From NCBI RefSeq assembly GCF_003464165.1, contig NZ_QSEK01000006.1:24292-88291 (forward strand): DNA of 64,000 bases, read 5' to 3'. Below the pieces are notes generated by a model, which did no database searches, was not told the DNA's origin, and worked only from the letters and a program-made list of their open reading frames with translations. Position numbers and translations under genes: made by a program. Shown here piece after piece: positions 1 to 8,396 of this stretch; within the stretch, counting starts at the first letter, position 1; every line of letters starts with the position of its first letter. Origin of the DNA: Eubacterium sp. AM49-13BH (GTDB lineage: Bacteria; Bacillota; Clostridia; Lachnospirales; Lachnospiraceae).

Positions 1-1
1 T

Positions 2-304
2 CTTCCAATATACATATTCGAAGACGGTCTTGCCTGCAACGATATCATAAGTCTTGATGGCAAAGTCCACGACAGCAACCGTATCGACTTTCTGACAAGA
101 TATCTCACAGACCTTGAGAAAGCCTACAAAGCCGGTGTCCCAATACTCGGCTACTTCCACTGGTCATTCACAGATAATTTCGAATGGCACAGCGGCTACG
201 ACCCAAGATTTGGCTTAATCTATGTCGATTACGAAACCCAGCAGAGAATCCCAAAAGATTCTGCGTACTGGTATTCTGATTTAATTAAGAAGTCATCCAA
301 CTAA
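2..304 (+). CDS. Beta-glucosidase, GH1 family (C-terminal part)
   Basis: This is the last 100 codons of a gene that begins before the window. GH1 enzymes cleave beta-glucosides such as cellobiose, or their 6-phosphates, usually in the cytoplasm. The retained segment opens with the strand carrying the catalytic nucleophile, read here as IYIFEDG where most family members have ITENG; the Glu is kept. The family C-terminal block follows, with [13 protein letters not shown] and then [13 protein letters not shown]. Nothing indicates whether the natural substrate is phosphorylated, because the deciding residues lie upstream. Reading ends at TAA before a large inverted repeat. The family assignment is secure; substrate is open. 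Confidence 0.93.
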   Translation, partial: LPIYIFEDGLACNDIISLDGKVHDSNRIDFLTRYLTDLEKAYKAGVPILGYFHWSFTDNFEWHSGYDPRFGLIYVDYETQQRIPKDSAYWYSDLIKKSSN

Positions 305-310
305 ATATTG

Positions 311-558
311 GTATTCATAAGTGTGCATGACGCCGTGGCATCTGTATATATGACATGTTCTCATGGATTCCTGCATCTAGTGTGAGTAAATGCCGCCATC
401 TATAGAGTTTATTACAGTGCTGGAAATCAAACGCACTTCGTTTGAACGAGATTTCCAGCACTGAACTTTTATAGATAGCGGCATTAACTCACACACGATT
501 CGGAATAAATCGAACATATCATATATACAGACGCCACGGCTGTTATTCACTTCATATA
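311..558. repeat. Giant imperfect inverted repeat (about 250 bases)
   Basis: This stretch folds on itself almost end to end, with arms of about 115 bases centred near 436-439. Matching blocks are gccgtggc at 332-339 with gccacggc at 533-540, then 341-360 with 512-531 (one mismatch), 391-404 with 470-483 (one mismatch), cagtgctggaaatc at 415-428 with its exact complement at 450-463, and a tip caaacg-cactt-cgtttg at 428-444. It lies between two convergent genes and has no T-run, so a simple terminator is unlikely. It could be a MITE-like element, two inverted copies of a roughly 115-base repeat, or a structured RNA. No coding potential was seen in the gap 305-630. Confidence 0.85.
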
Positions 559-630
559 CGGCAATTCATTAGGATATGCACTATATAGAAGTACCTCTGC
601 GATTGTACGCCCTCATGCCCATAACCCAAT

Positions 631-2490
631 TTAATCATTCCTACGATTATTAAAGTACACAAAATTATCAATTGCAGTGAATATATCGTCAAAGTTCTCT
701 CTTGGTGCTGCGTCTATGTACGCTCTTAATATTGCATTTTCTTTCTCACCCTTGTAACGTCCGTAGAATATGTCATACAGATTGTGTCCTCTGACATATT
801 TCCTTATATTCTCCATGTTGTCTATGATGTCCTGTCTTGTCCCAATTGTTATGTTCAGTTTTTCTAACATTTTCTTAGTGCTGACAAGGCGGTACAGGTA
901 TTCTTTATATTTGGCATATAATATATCATAGAACTGGTCTACACTTTTTATAACGCCTATCTTAGTCATTATCTCAGGGTCAAGAAAATAATTCTCAAAT
1001 GAATAATATTTTAATATAAGCACATTACGGTCTGTTACTCTTGGCAGATTGCCATAATCCTGCTTTGCACGCTGCTTATAGTAATTGGTAAGCTGGTCTC
1101 TTAAGCGGTCAGCATCCTTACCATCTCCATCTCTTATCATAAGGAACTCATCCTTAAGATATAATGTATTGATATATTTCAGATTGGCATAAGTCTTGAT
1201 GTTTGTACAACTGTTAGTTGCAATTATTGCTATACGATTGAGATTGCCATTCTCATCTATAACTTCTGAATAATATTTCTCGAGAAGAAGCGGCAGACGG
1301 CTTCTGTCCTGTTTTCCTTCCACTATAAATACAAAGCTCACATTCATAAGGTCGTTGGCAGCATATCCAAGATCATCTAATATATCATCAATATCCGCCT
1401 CCGATGTGACAACTGTATTATTATCTCTGTCGTTAACCACCTGACGAATCTGTCTTGTAGTAAAGTTAAATAACATCTGCGGTGAATGCGTGCAGAATAT
1501 AACCTGATTCTTTCTTGAAAGCTTGTACAGGATTTCACTTGCTATCTTCTGTAGCTGAGGATGTAGATATATTTCCGGATCTTCAATCAGAATAATGTAT
1601 GGCACAGTACTTCCATATTCTGCATATGTTTCAAGCAGCGACAGGATGTAAATACTGTTCAGTCCATCTGAAAGGTCATTGACATCCCCATCAGTGTCAC
1701 GCATTTCATTGTGAACAATTGTATCAACATGCATGAGTTTTTCTGCATCAAATGTAATCTGATAATGAATCCTTTCTCCAATACCACCATTGTTTCTGAA
1801 CTTCTCATTAAGTTTGTTTTCAAAATTAGCCAGATTAAAATTAAACAGCTTATACTGCATAAGTCTCGCTGTTTCTAATAAAGATAGCTGTTCCGGTTTC
1901 TTGCGGTTAATGATTCCTATGCAATTAAAGCACTGATTACACATCTTATGCTTATCAAATATACACACGTTATCTTTAAGGTCTGCATATTCAGTTCCAC
2001 CCTGTAGCATGATAAGATCTTCCTGAATTGATGACTTACGTCTCTCATGGTCAACATAGAATATTCTTGGAAGAACTGTCTTTATATAAATATTATTCTT
2101 CTTAACTCCATCCCTGTACTTAATCTTACCATCACGGCTATATACATACTCAAATTCAATGATACCATCCTTTAACGATGGAAGTTTATTGCAAAAATCC
2201 TTATACCACAAATCATAATGTTTAAAAGAGCTTACCTGTCCCTTCTGATACAATACAGCCAGATCCTCATCTTCAATACTAATGCGTACTGTAATGCTTA
2301 TATTACCTTCATTGTCATTGAAATCTCTTAATGAAACTTCATAATCTCCAGTAACCGCTCTTATCGCATCAAGAACTACACTTTTTCCTGCATTATTTCT
2401 GCCAACAAGAATCAGTACATCTTCAATATCATTAATCTCAAGCTCTTTGATTGATTTAAAATTTCTGATTAAAAGATATTCTATTCTCAT
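631..2490 (-). CDS. OLD-family ATP-dependent nuclease (AAA ATPase plus TOPRIM)
   Basis: A 619-residue protein with an N-terminal SMC/ABC-like ATPase and a C-terminal TOPRIM domain, the arrangement of OLD nucleases, which cut DNA and often serve in phage defence. Visible motifs are Walker A GRNNAGKS near residue 29, the Walker B run LIEDPEIYLHP, a following His (FCTHSPQ) and the TOPRIM start FIVEGKQD. A CNQCFNC cluster lies inside the ATPase insertion, a possible metal-binding knuckle. The ATG at 2490 is chosen because it follows GCAGAGG and begins the typical MRIEYLLIRNFKS strand; longer readings add unlike residues. It overlaps the upstream membrane-protein gene by 35 bases, so translation may be coupled. 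Its target is unknown. Confidence 0.85.
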   Translation of the reverse strand: MRIEYLLIRNFKSIKELEINDIEDVLILVGRNNAGKSVVLDAIRAVTGDYEVSLRDFNDNEGNISITVRISIEDEDLAVLYQKGQVSSFKHYDLWYKDFCNKLPSLKDGIIEFEYVYSRDGKIKYRDGVKKNNIYIKTVLPRIFYVDHERRKSSIQEDLIMLQGGTEYADLKDNVCIFDKHKMCNQCFNCIGIINRKKPEQLSLLETARLMQYKLFNFNLANFENKLNEKFRNNGGIGERIHYQITFDAEKLMHVDTIVHNEMRDTDGDVNDLSDGLNSIYILSLLETYAEYGSTVPYIILIEDPEIYLHPQLQKIASEILYKLSRKNQVIFCTHSPQMLFNFTTRQIRQVVNDRDNNTVVTSEADIDDILDDLGYAANDLMNVSFVFIVEGKQDRSRLPLLLEKYYSEVIDENGNLNRIAIIATNSCTNIKTYANLKYINTLYLKDEFLMIRDGDGKDADRLRDQLTNYYKQRAKQDYGNLPRVTDRNVLILKYYSFENYFLDPEIMTKIGVIKSVDQFYDILYAKYKEYLYRLVSTKKMLEKLNITIGTRQDIIDNMENIRKYVRGHNLYDIFYGRYKGEKENAILRAYIDAAPRENFDDIFTAIDNFVYFNNRRND

Positions 2491-4372
2491 ACCTGTCCTC
2501 TGCCCCCTGATACATTTCCGCCAGCATATATTCTGGTGTATTATCATTAAATGTTGATATTCCTTTACCCGTATTAGGATTCTTTTTGGAATATACCATA
2601 TCCACAACAAATGCAGCTATCAGTGCCGCACACACTGCACCAACAACCCTCAGTTTAATCTTTCTGAAGAAATTATCAAGAAGCGGTGCAATAATATATA
2701 CGATTGCAACTCCTCCAAGTCCAAATACTAAAAGACCTTCAGCACATATTCTTCCATTAAGGTTAAGGAAATAGCCATTATAATTCCACCATCTTCTTCC
2801 ACAGCTGATTTCCAGATACAAAGATGTAAAATATTCAACAAATCCGCATAAAACTACTGATGCAAAGAATTCCACAACAGGCTTATTTCTTAATTTTTTA
2901 AGACATATCAGTATGAGTATCCCACCTGAACCATATATAGGAAGCCATGGCCCATGAAGAACACCTCTGTTTACAAATGTATGTGACGATATCAGATGAA
3001 GCGTAACCTCCCATATCCATCCCACAAAACATAATGAAAAGAATATCAGTATAAGCGATGGTATTGAATAATTTCGCATATACACTGTATTTTCAAGGTC
3101 AACTCTGTGTTCCTTAAGATTGAAAAGGCGGGCAGGATAGGCTTTTCCAACTGCTTCTGCTTTATTCTTACTCATACGAAGCATTTCCTTCTTTTTTTCT
3201 TCAAATTCCAGCTCGGCCTTGCTGTTAATAAGTATTATGCCAAATGTGTTGGCTAAAAATACTCTTAATTTCTTCAATCTTCCTATTCTCGAATTGTGGT
3301 AATCATCAAAATTAATCTGTGGCTGTGGGCTATCTATAAGTTTAAATACATCTGCATATACATTTTTAAGATGTGCTTCGGATGGTCTTGCATACAGGTA
3401 TGAATCATTAAGCCACTGAACTGCCTCCGGTTCTTTTTCAAGATATACTGCTCTTACATTTGCATAGAATTCTGCATAAAATGCAGCTTTGTAAGGATTC
3501 ACAAACAGAACCCCCACAACACCTAATGTTGCCATTCCAATCACTGTCCAGCCAATGAATGATACTCCATAGAGAAACGCCCTCCATTTGTAGCCTTTCA
3601 TCATCTTTCTTGATAAGGTTATAGCCTCATTTGCCTTCATATCAGGATTCTCCGCGATAATATATGGCACCAGCATGTATGAAAAATGCTTCACAAATAT
3701 ACCCACAATTGTAAGTGACCATAATATTTCATATACATTATTGACAATAAGCACCCACGATGCTTTCATCCATCTTTTTACCCGGAGAAGAAACATGAAC
3801 TTTCCAGGTGGAACAGTATCATATGTGCGCGTTTCAAGCACTATTCTTCTTGATATAACAAGATAAGTTTTCTTGATAAAAAATGTTATAAACACATATA
3901 CCATAAGTGCCGCTATAAGAAGTATAAGCACTACTGCTCTTCTTGAACTTATGACTGATGATAGTGAATCCACAAATGTAAATACAATTCCACCTGATGT
4001 TATAGCATTAACTAAAGATGCAAATACTCCTCTTGTTCTGCCCAATACCTTGGTTGCATTGTCTTTAGCCTCTGAAACCTTTGCATCAGACTGCGTCCTT
4101 CCAAAATCATCGTCACCCGTGATTACTGCGCCCATTGCCTGAACCACTGAACTTACAACCGAACTGTTAGCGACAGTATCAACATTTGCTTCAACCGATG
4201 CTGCTCCCTGAATTTCATTGTTAACTGTTCCTAAACTTTTAAAGGCTTCCATCGTCTCTGTATATTCAGAGCCAATGAAAGCCGCAAAAAGGCAGACTGC
4301 TACTAACAGCCAGTAATGTTTTTTTAAGTTCTTCTTAGCATTTTTAACAAGTTCTTTTCTCTTAAAATCCAT
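2456..4372 (-). CDS. DUF975 / CmpB-type fused membrane protein
   Basis: A 638-residue multi-spanning protein. The N-terminal half starts MDFKRKELVKNAKKNLKKHYW, as in DUF975 proteins, and has a helix near residues 20-36, a polar segment, then about four more helices. The C-terminal half, about residues 435-600, matches the putative ABC-transporter type IV/CmpB family, with VGWIWEVTLH, a GPWLPIYGSGG loop and the RRWWNYNGYFLNLNGRIC block. Many proteins carry only one of these parts, so this is a natural fusion. ATG at 4372 follows GGGGAT. It leads a probable two-gene unit with the OLD nuclease. No transport substrate can be given. Confidence 0.75.
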   Translation of the reverse strand: MDFKRKELVKNAKKNLKKHYWLLVAVCLFAAFIGSEYTETMEAFKSLGTVNNEIQGAASVEANVDTVANSSVVSSVVQAMGAVITGDDDFGRTQSDAKVSEAKDNATKVLGRTRGVFASLVNAITSGGIVFTFVDSLSSVISSRRAVVLILLIAALMVYVFITFFIKKTYLVISRRIVLETRTYDTVPPGKFMFLLRVKRWMKASWVLIVNNVYEILWSLTIVGIFVKHFSYMLVPYIIAENPDMKANEAITLSRKMMKGYKWRAFLYGVSFIGWTVIGMATLGVVGVLFVNPYKAAFYAEFYANVRAVYLEKEPEAVQWLNDSYLYARPSEAHLKNVYADVFKLIDSPQPQINFDDYHNSRIGRLKKLRVFLANTFGIILINSKAELEFEEKKKEMLRMSKNKAEAVGKAYPARLFNLKEHRVDLENTVYMRNYSIPSLILIFFSLCFVGWIWEVTLHLISSHTFVNRGVLHGPWLPIYGSGGILILICLKKLRNKPVVEFFASVVLCGFVEYFTSLYLEISCGRRWWNYNGYFLNLNGRICAEGLLVFGLGGVAIVYIIAPLLDNFFRKIKLRVVGAVCAALIAAFVVDMVYSKKNPNTGKGISTFNDNTPEYMLAEMYQGAEDRYENRISFNQKF

Positions 4373-4388
4373 ATCCCCAAAATCTTCT

Positions 4389-4700
4389 TTATTTATTAAG
4401 TACAGTCTTGCGTACTACTCCAAGCGGATCTTTAACCATAAGTATGACAAGCCATATGATAAGTCCGAAAGCTACAACTGATAAGCCCAAAAATGCATCA
4501 TTAAGCATATCTGATGACGCCGGAGTAAAGTACTCTGCCCCCAGTTCAATATATTCAACAACTGCATCTACCATCCACATAAGTGATGCACCCCAGTACA
4601 TAAGCACAAGTGTTCCAAGCTTTAACTGCGAACGCCTGTCATTAGTATACCATATAATAGTAGTTATAACCGCTGCAAATACAGCTATAAGTAATGTCAT
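4389..4700 (-). CDS. Small membrane protein, unknown
   Basis: A 103-residue protein with three predicted membrane segments, about residues 2-17, 27-50 and 69-88. An acidic loop DAVVEYIELGAEYF lies between the second and third. I do not recognise the family. ATG at 4700 follows GGAGAG, and the gene starts two bases after the stop of the neighbouring 140-residue membrane protein, so the two are almost certainly co-translated. A 16-base gap separates it from the DUF975/CmpB gene, which may be in the same operon. Confidence 0.7.
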   Translation of the reverse strand: MTLLIAVFAAVITTIIWYTNDRRSQLKLGTLVLMYWGASLMWMVDAVVEYIELGAEYFTPASSDMLNDAFLGLSVVAFGLIIWLVILMVKDPLGVVRKTVLNK

Positions 4701-4702
4701 AA

Positions 4703-5125
4703 TTATCTCTCCAATCCTTTAACTTCTGCTTCCTTAGCTGCTTTCTTCTCTACTCCGGAAGCTATTGCTACCATACCAACCCACACAGCTGTAACAACCA
4801 CTGCCATGCCAACACCTGCAGTTGCCATCTCATGTAACATCTGCACAGCATCATCTGGATTACCTGCTGCTGTTAAGAATGGAAAGAATGGTGTAACCTC
4901 GCCATGCCATACATGCTCGAATGCAAGTAAAGCTGTTCCACCCCAAAGCATATTGTTAAGCCACTTTAACTTTCTTGAAAATGGAAGCGCCTTTTCTTCC
5001 TTAACTGCTTCTACAGCACCTTCTGTCTCGCACGAACATATTTCCTTCTTCTCTTTCTTTTCAACAATCTTAGTTATCGCTGTTGTAACGATAGCTTCAG
5101 TACCTGGTACTATAAAACATGCCAT
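4703..5125 (-). CDS. Membrane protein of unknown function
   Basis: A 140-residue protein beginning MACFIVPGTEAIV. It has a charged middle (about residues 20-50, rich in Lys/Glu with a CSC pair) and two membrane helices, near residues 61-75 and 101-125. The loop between them holds FEHVWHGEVTPFFPF, whose two His residues could bind a ligand; that is only a guess. I do not recognise the family. Start 5125 is preferred to an upstream in-frame codon because AGGAGG lies eight bases before it. It is the first gene of a minus-strand unit with the 103-residue protein and perhaps the two genes beyond. Confidence 0.7.
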   Translation of the reverse strand: MACFIVPGTEAIVTTAITKIVEKKEKKEICSCETEGAVEAVKEEKALPFSRKLKWLNNMLWGGTALLAFEHVWHGEVTPFFPFLTAAGNPDDAVQMLHEMATAGVGMAVVVTAVWVGMVAIASGVEKKAAKEAEVKGLER

Positions 5126-5317
5126 ATTAAATTCCTCCTGATTCACGATGCATTTTCATGTTCCCAAATGCACATATTTATATGTATTTTACCTATTTCA
5201 CATTGAATTGTCAAACATTGTAAAATATACATTTTCATATATATTTTCTCTTTATTGCCTCTGCTAAATATGATATAGTAAAGCAGATAGGATTCACTTT
5301 AGAAAGGAGATGTTCTT

Positions 5318-5716
5318 ATGAAGAAAAGCTTTAAAAGACTGTTAAGCTGCATATTTTTAATAACATTTTTCCTTATTGGCATGTGCCTCGACAGGGCTCG
5401 TGTGAATATTCCTGAAGTGAACTCTTTTTCTACATCAGAAGCTAAGGTATTCGCTACACCTGAGCCTTCTGTCAGTGATACCATGCCATGTACAACTGAA
5501 ATGCTCGGACTCGTGAGGACATCAATCACTAATCTTACAGCAGACAGCAGCAATTCCCGCAATGTATTACGCATATTCCAATTCTTACTTTGTGGGCTGT
5601 GTGCAGTTACCGGTATCAGTATCTATTTCAAACAGACAGGCGTAATGCATGACTCTGTCATATGCAGCACCACTGTCACTCTTAATTATATCCATCAGAC
5701 TGACGGCAAGAAATAA
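5318..5716 (+). CDS. Hypothetical membrane protein
   Basis: A 132-residue protein with an N-terminal signal-like helix (residues 9-24), a Ser/Thr-rich polar stretch and a second helix near 86-104. The ATG is preceded by AAAGGAGA at good distance, which supports real translation. The family is not recognised. It is transcribed away from the 140-residue membrane protein and is followed by two tiny membrane-protein genes on the same strand, all ending at the terminator near 6110. Confidence 0.6.
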   Translation: MKKSFKRLLSCIFLITFFLIGMCLDRARVNIPEVNSFSTSEAKVFATPEPSVSDTMPCTTEMLGLVRTSITNLTADSSNSRNVLRIFQFLLCGLCAVTGISIYFKQTGVMHDSVICSTTVTLNYIHQTDGKK

Positions 5717-5807
5717 CAGAATATCATTAAATCAGAACAATTTTATTAATACATCATTTGTATATATTATTAATAGTATTATACAACTATATGAAGAGGC
5801 AAAATAT

Positions 5808-5951
5808 ATGAATATTTTAATGATAATTGGTATTATTCTGGGTGGAGGTGTATCTGTTGCATCCACCGTTGGAATAACTGTAGGTATTTTCGGAACCATT
5901 GTATATAAATTTTACAGAAAGCTTCGTTTTGGAATATCTATGTTTGACTAA
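5808..5951 (+). CDS. Tiny membrane protein (47 aa)
   Basis: The reading MNILMIIGIILGGG begins after a GAAGAGG-like site and is a single hydrophobic helix with Gly-rich packing, followed by a KFYRKLR positive patch and a short tail. It stops ten bases before the next small gene. Its size and makeup suit a bitopic accessory peptide, but no function can be given. It is supported only by the binding site, the helix and the context. Confidence 0.5.
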   Translation: MNILMIIGIILGGGVSVASTVGITVGIFGTIVYKFYRKLRFGISMFD

Positions 5952-5961
5952 GTTTGAAAGG

Positions 5962-6102
5962 ATGAATAATAATATGTTAGGTAATATAACAGTCGGTATC
6001 GTCATTGTTCTTGCTGTTGCTGCCTGTGGACTTGGTGTGTGGCTTGACAGAGCCAAGTCAGACAGTCAGGACAACAGCACTGACGCACAGTCTAAGAATT
6101 AA
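5962..6102 (+). CDS. Tiny membrane protein (46 aa)
   Basis: This short gene starts after GAAAGG and encodes one membrane helix (about residues 8-27) followed by a polar tail rich in Asp, Ser and Asn. It recalls FeoB-associated small membrane proteins in shape but lacks their C-terminal Cys cluster, so that name is not used. It is the last gene before the bidirectional terminator. Confidence 0.5.
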   Translation: MNNNMLGNITVGIVIVLAVAACGLGVWLDRAKSDSQDNSTDAQSKN

Positions 6103-6109
6103 ATGATAA

Positions 6110-6149
6110 AGGCGGTCACATCAGATTCTATTCTGATATGACCGCTTTT
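6110..6149. terminator. Bidirectional rho-independent terminator
   Basis: The stem gcggtcacatcaga (6112-6125) pairs with tctgatatgaccgc (6132-6145) with one G-T pair, and is flanked by AAA on one side and TTTT on the other. It separates the small-membrane-protein run from the convergent J-domain gene. Confidence 0.85.
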
Positions 6150-6159
6150 CTTACCACTT

Positions 6160-7155
6160 TTACTTGCTTTCATGGTAGCTGTTAAGCAAATCTTCAATTC
6201 TCATATTAATATTTTCAGGAAATGTTGCATCATTTCCGATTTTAACCCACAAATCAATGTTCTTATATTTCTTCTCTCCCATTGTATTATGTCTGTCCTG
6301 CTTCGAAGATACTTCTATCTTTACCATTGCACGCTTCTGCTCAAGTATCGGAATAAGCACATAATATAATCTGTCATCTTTAAATGATATGTATCCCGCT
6401 TCTTTTCCCGAACGAGTCATTAAATACAGTCTATGCTTTTTTATTCCTGCCGGAAACAGCTTCATTCCAGCTTTGATAAATCCAGATTCAGGTGACATTT
6501 CAAGCATTGCTCCGACATAAAATACATTTGCAACATCATCAATTGATGTAAGAATATTTCCCAATGTATCTGATGTTGCAGTAAACTGCTGTGCTAACAG
6601 ATATGCAAGTTCTGCCTGATATATGATTTTGTATTCTGAATCATGCACTCTTCCTGTTTCTTCATCAATTCTGTTAAGAAGTTCCTCACTACATTCATAT
6701 ATACTGCGCAGAAACAACTTAAAATTCTCATCTGGCATCCACATATATCTGCCTCGTGCAACCTTAAATCTTCCAATGTTGTTGCCATTGTAATCTTCAG
6801 CATAATGATACACATTGCGTTGGCAAAAGGCATGTTCATTCTCTGGAGCTGTAAAATCATATTCTTCATTTTCCTGATCAGTGCCATAATATTTCTCATC
6901 ATATTCGGAATATTTATAATCATATTTATAGTTACTCTTCAATGATTCCTGCCCAGTCTGATTGAAAAGGACAGTATATGCTTCATTAATTTCATATGCA
7001 CTGTATCTATATACATTTTCTTTGTTTGATTTATCTCTGTTTAGCACAGCATCCGGATGCACCATATGCATAAGCCGTCTGTACCGCTTCTTCAATTCCA
7101 TCTTAGTAATATCTGATCTGACATCAAATATTTTATATGCCTGCTGAACCGTCAT
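6160..7155 (-). CDS. J-domain (DnaJ-like) protein
   Basis: A 331-residue protein with an N-terminal J domain, about residues 1-68, including the HPD tripeptide in MHMVHPDAVLN that stimulates the ATPase of Hsp70. There is no Gly/Phe linker or zinc-finger region, so it is not DnaJ itself but a specialised J protein. The remainder (about 100-331) is not recognised; it contains a YMWMPDENFKLFL segment and a C-terminal beta-rich region. It is a single gene, bounded downstream by the shared terminator and upstream by the GntR promoter region. A Hsp70 partner is inferred from the family; the client is unknown. Confidence 0.8.
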   Translation of the reverse strand: MTVQQAYKIFDVRSDITKMELKKRYRRLMHMVHPDAVLNRDKSNKENVYRYSAYEINEAYTVLFNQTGQESLKSNYKYDYKYSEYDEKYYGTDQENEEYDFTAPENEHAFCQRNVYHYAEDYNGNNIGRFKVARGRYMWMPDENFKLFLRSIYECSEELLNRIDEETGRVHDSEYKIIYQAELAYLLAQQFTATSDTLGNILTSIDDVANVFYVGAMLEMSPESGFIKAGMKLFPAGIKKHRLYLMTRSGKEAGYISFKDDRLYYVLIPILEQKRAMVKIEVSSKQDRHNTMGEKKYKNIDLWVKIGNDATFPENINMRIEDLLNSYHESK

Positions 7156-7233
7156 AAATACTGTATTCCTTCTACATTTTTTCTAAGTTATCATACACCA
7201 TTTTTAAAAATTTTACTATTTTTATTATTTCTG

Positions 7234-7262
7234 TTGACAGTTATATTGTTATAGTGTACTAT
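7234..7262 (+). promoter_or_regulatory. Sigma-A-type promoter of the GntR/ABC operon
   Basis: A perfect -35 TTGACA (7234-7239) is followed, 17 bases on, by -10 TACTAT (7257-7262). It drives the GntR gene that starts at 7320. Confidence 0.8.
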
Positions 7263-7277
7263 TGTGCTAGTGCACAA
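7262..7277. promoter_or_regulatory. Probable GntR operator
   Basis: A perfect palindrome ttgtgc-tagt-gcacaa overlaps the last base of the -10 element and covers the likely transcription start. A bound repressor would block initiation, so autoregulation by the downstream GntR protein is inferred. Confidence 0.6.
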
Positions 7278-7319
7278 GTACGCGTCATGTGTACATTACC
7301 TATTACAGGAGGAGGGATT

Positions 7320-7673
7320 ATGGACTATAAGGCTAATATACCAATTTATCTTCAGGTAATCGATGATATTAAAAAAAGAATTCTTACCGGTGAGATTAAG
7401 CTTGGCGACAAGCTTCCATCAACCAGGGAACTTGCCGTACAGTACACGGTCAATCCTAACACTGCTGCAAGAATATACAATGAACTTGAACAGTGTGGTC
7501 TGTGCTATACCAAAAGAGGTCTTGGCACATTTGTATCAGAGGATGTGCATCTGATTGATACATTAAAGGCAGAACTTTCCAGTGAAATGATTGAGACTTT
7601 CGTTTCCGGAATGACAAGCCTTGGTTTTTCTAAAGATGAGATTATTAATCTCATTAAGAATTATCACGAATAA
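7320..7673 (+). CDS. GntR-family regulator, YtrA type
   Basis: A 117-residue regulator: a winged-helix DNA-binding domain (about residues 5-75, with PSTRELAVQYTVNPNTAARIY as the recognition part) and a short C-terminal helical tail. The absence of a large effector domain is the hallmark of the YtrA subfamily, whose genes usually sit ahead of ABC transporter genes they repress. That is the case here, with the ATPase gene 19 bases downstream. ATG 7320 is chosen because it follows AGGAGGAGGG and starts the typical DYKANIPIYLQV. The upstream in-frame codon lies within the promoter. Confidence 0.88.
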   Translation: MDYKANIPIYLQVIDDIKKRILTGEIKLGDKLPSTRELAVQYTVNPNTAARIYNELEQCGLCYTKRGLGTFVSEDVHLIDTLKAELSSEMIETFVSGMTSLGFSKDEIINLIKNYHE

Positions 7674-7692
7674 AACATGGAGGGATTTAATT

Positions 7693-8295
7693 ATGCTGCA
7701 ATGTAAAAATGTTACTAAAAAGTATATGAAGATGACTGCCGTTAATGGTGTTTCCATCGACTTCATGCCTGGCAGAATATACGCTCTGCTCGGCTCTAAC
7801 GGAAGCGGTAAAACAACTTTAATGAAGATGATAGCAGGTCTGGTAAAACCCACTTCCGGGGACATCACTCTTTCAGGTGTTCCAATAGGAGTAGAAACTA
7901 AGAAACACATAGCTTATATGCCTACTGAAAGTTATTTTTATAACTATATGAGCTGTTCTGATATTGGAAAATATTATGCTGATTTCTTTGAGGATTTCTC
8001 ACTTGACCAGTACTACAACTATCTTAATGAGATGAAGCTTACGCCTGACATGAAAGCCAGCAAGATGTCATCAGGAATGATGGCTAAACTTAAACTTGCT
8101 GTTAATCTTTCAAGAAATGCATCTGTTATTATGCTTGATGAACCACTTAATGGTGTTGATATCGTTGCAAGAGAGCAGGTTATCAATGCGGTAATCAGCA
8201 AGGCTTCACCTGATAAAACTATCATAATGTCAAGCCACCTTGTTGATGAGCTTGAGCTGTTATTGACTACGCAGTATTTATTAAAGACGGAGTAG
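7693..8295 (+). CDS. ABC transporter ATP-binding protein (tail frameshifted)
   Basis: The protein has Walker A GSNGSGKTT, a divergent signature SSGMMAKLKLA, Walker B VIMLDEP and the H-loop SSH, so it is a complete nucleotide-binding domain that would energise the permease encoded next. Reading in the starting frame stops at 8295 (200 residues). The next frame continues without a break as DYAVFIKDGVVVSQGDAENL and ends at 8381, a normal family C-terminus. A lost T in the run near 8263 explains this, either as a sequencing error or as a real truncation after the H-loop. Part of the GntR-ATPase-permease operon. Confidence 0.85.
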   Translation: MLQCKNVTKKYMKMTAVNGVSIDFMPGRIYALLGSNGSGKTTLMKMIAGLVKPTSGDITLSGVPIGVETKKHIAYMPTESYFYNYMSCSDIGKYYADFFEDFSLDQYYNYLNEMKLTPDMKASKMSSGMMAKLKLAVNLSRNASVIMLDEPLNGVDIVAREQVINAVISKASPDKTIIMSSHLVDELELLLTTQYLLKTE

Positions 8296-8396
8296 TTGTT
8301 TCACAGGGAGATGCTGAGAATTTACGAACAGCTTCGGGCATGTCAATCGTTGACCAGTACAAACGCATTTATGCATATTAAAAGGGGGAATCTTCA

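Noticed and set aside
311..558. Ordinary bidirectional terminator
   Set aside because: The arms are about 115 bases long with interior mismatches and no T-run on either side.
5962..6102. FeoB-associated Cys-rich protein
   Set aside because: Size and helix fit, but the C-terminal Cys cluster and any feoA or feoB neighbour are lacking.
6594..6945. Open frames opposite the J-domain gene
   Set aside because: They are shadow frames over a well-supported gene, without binding sites or family motifs.
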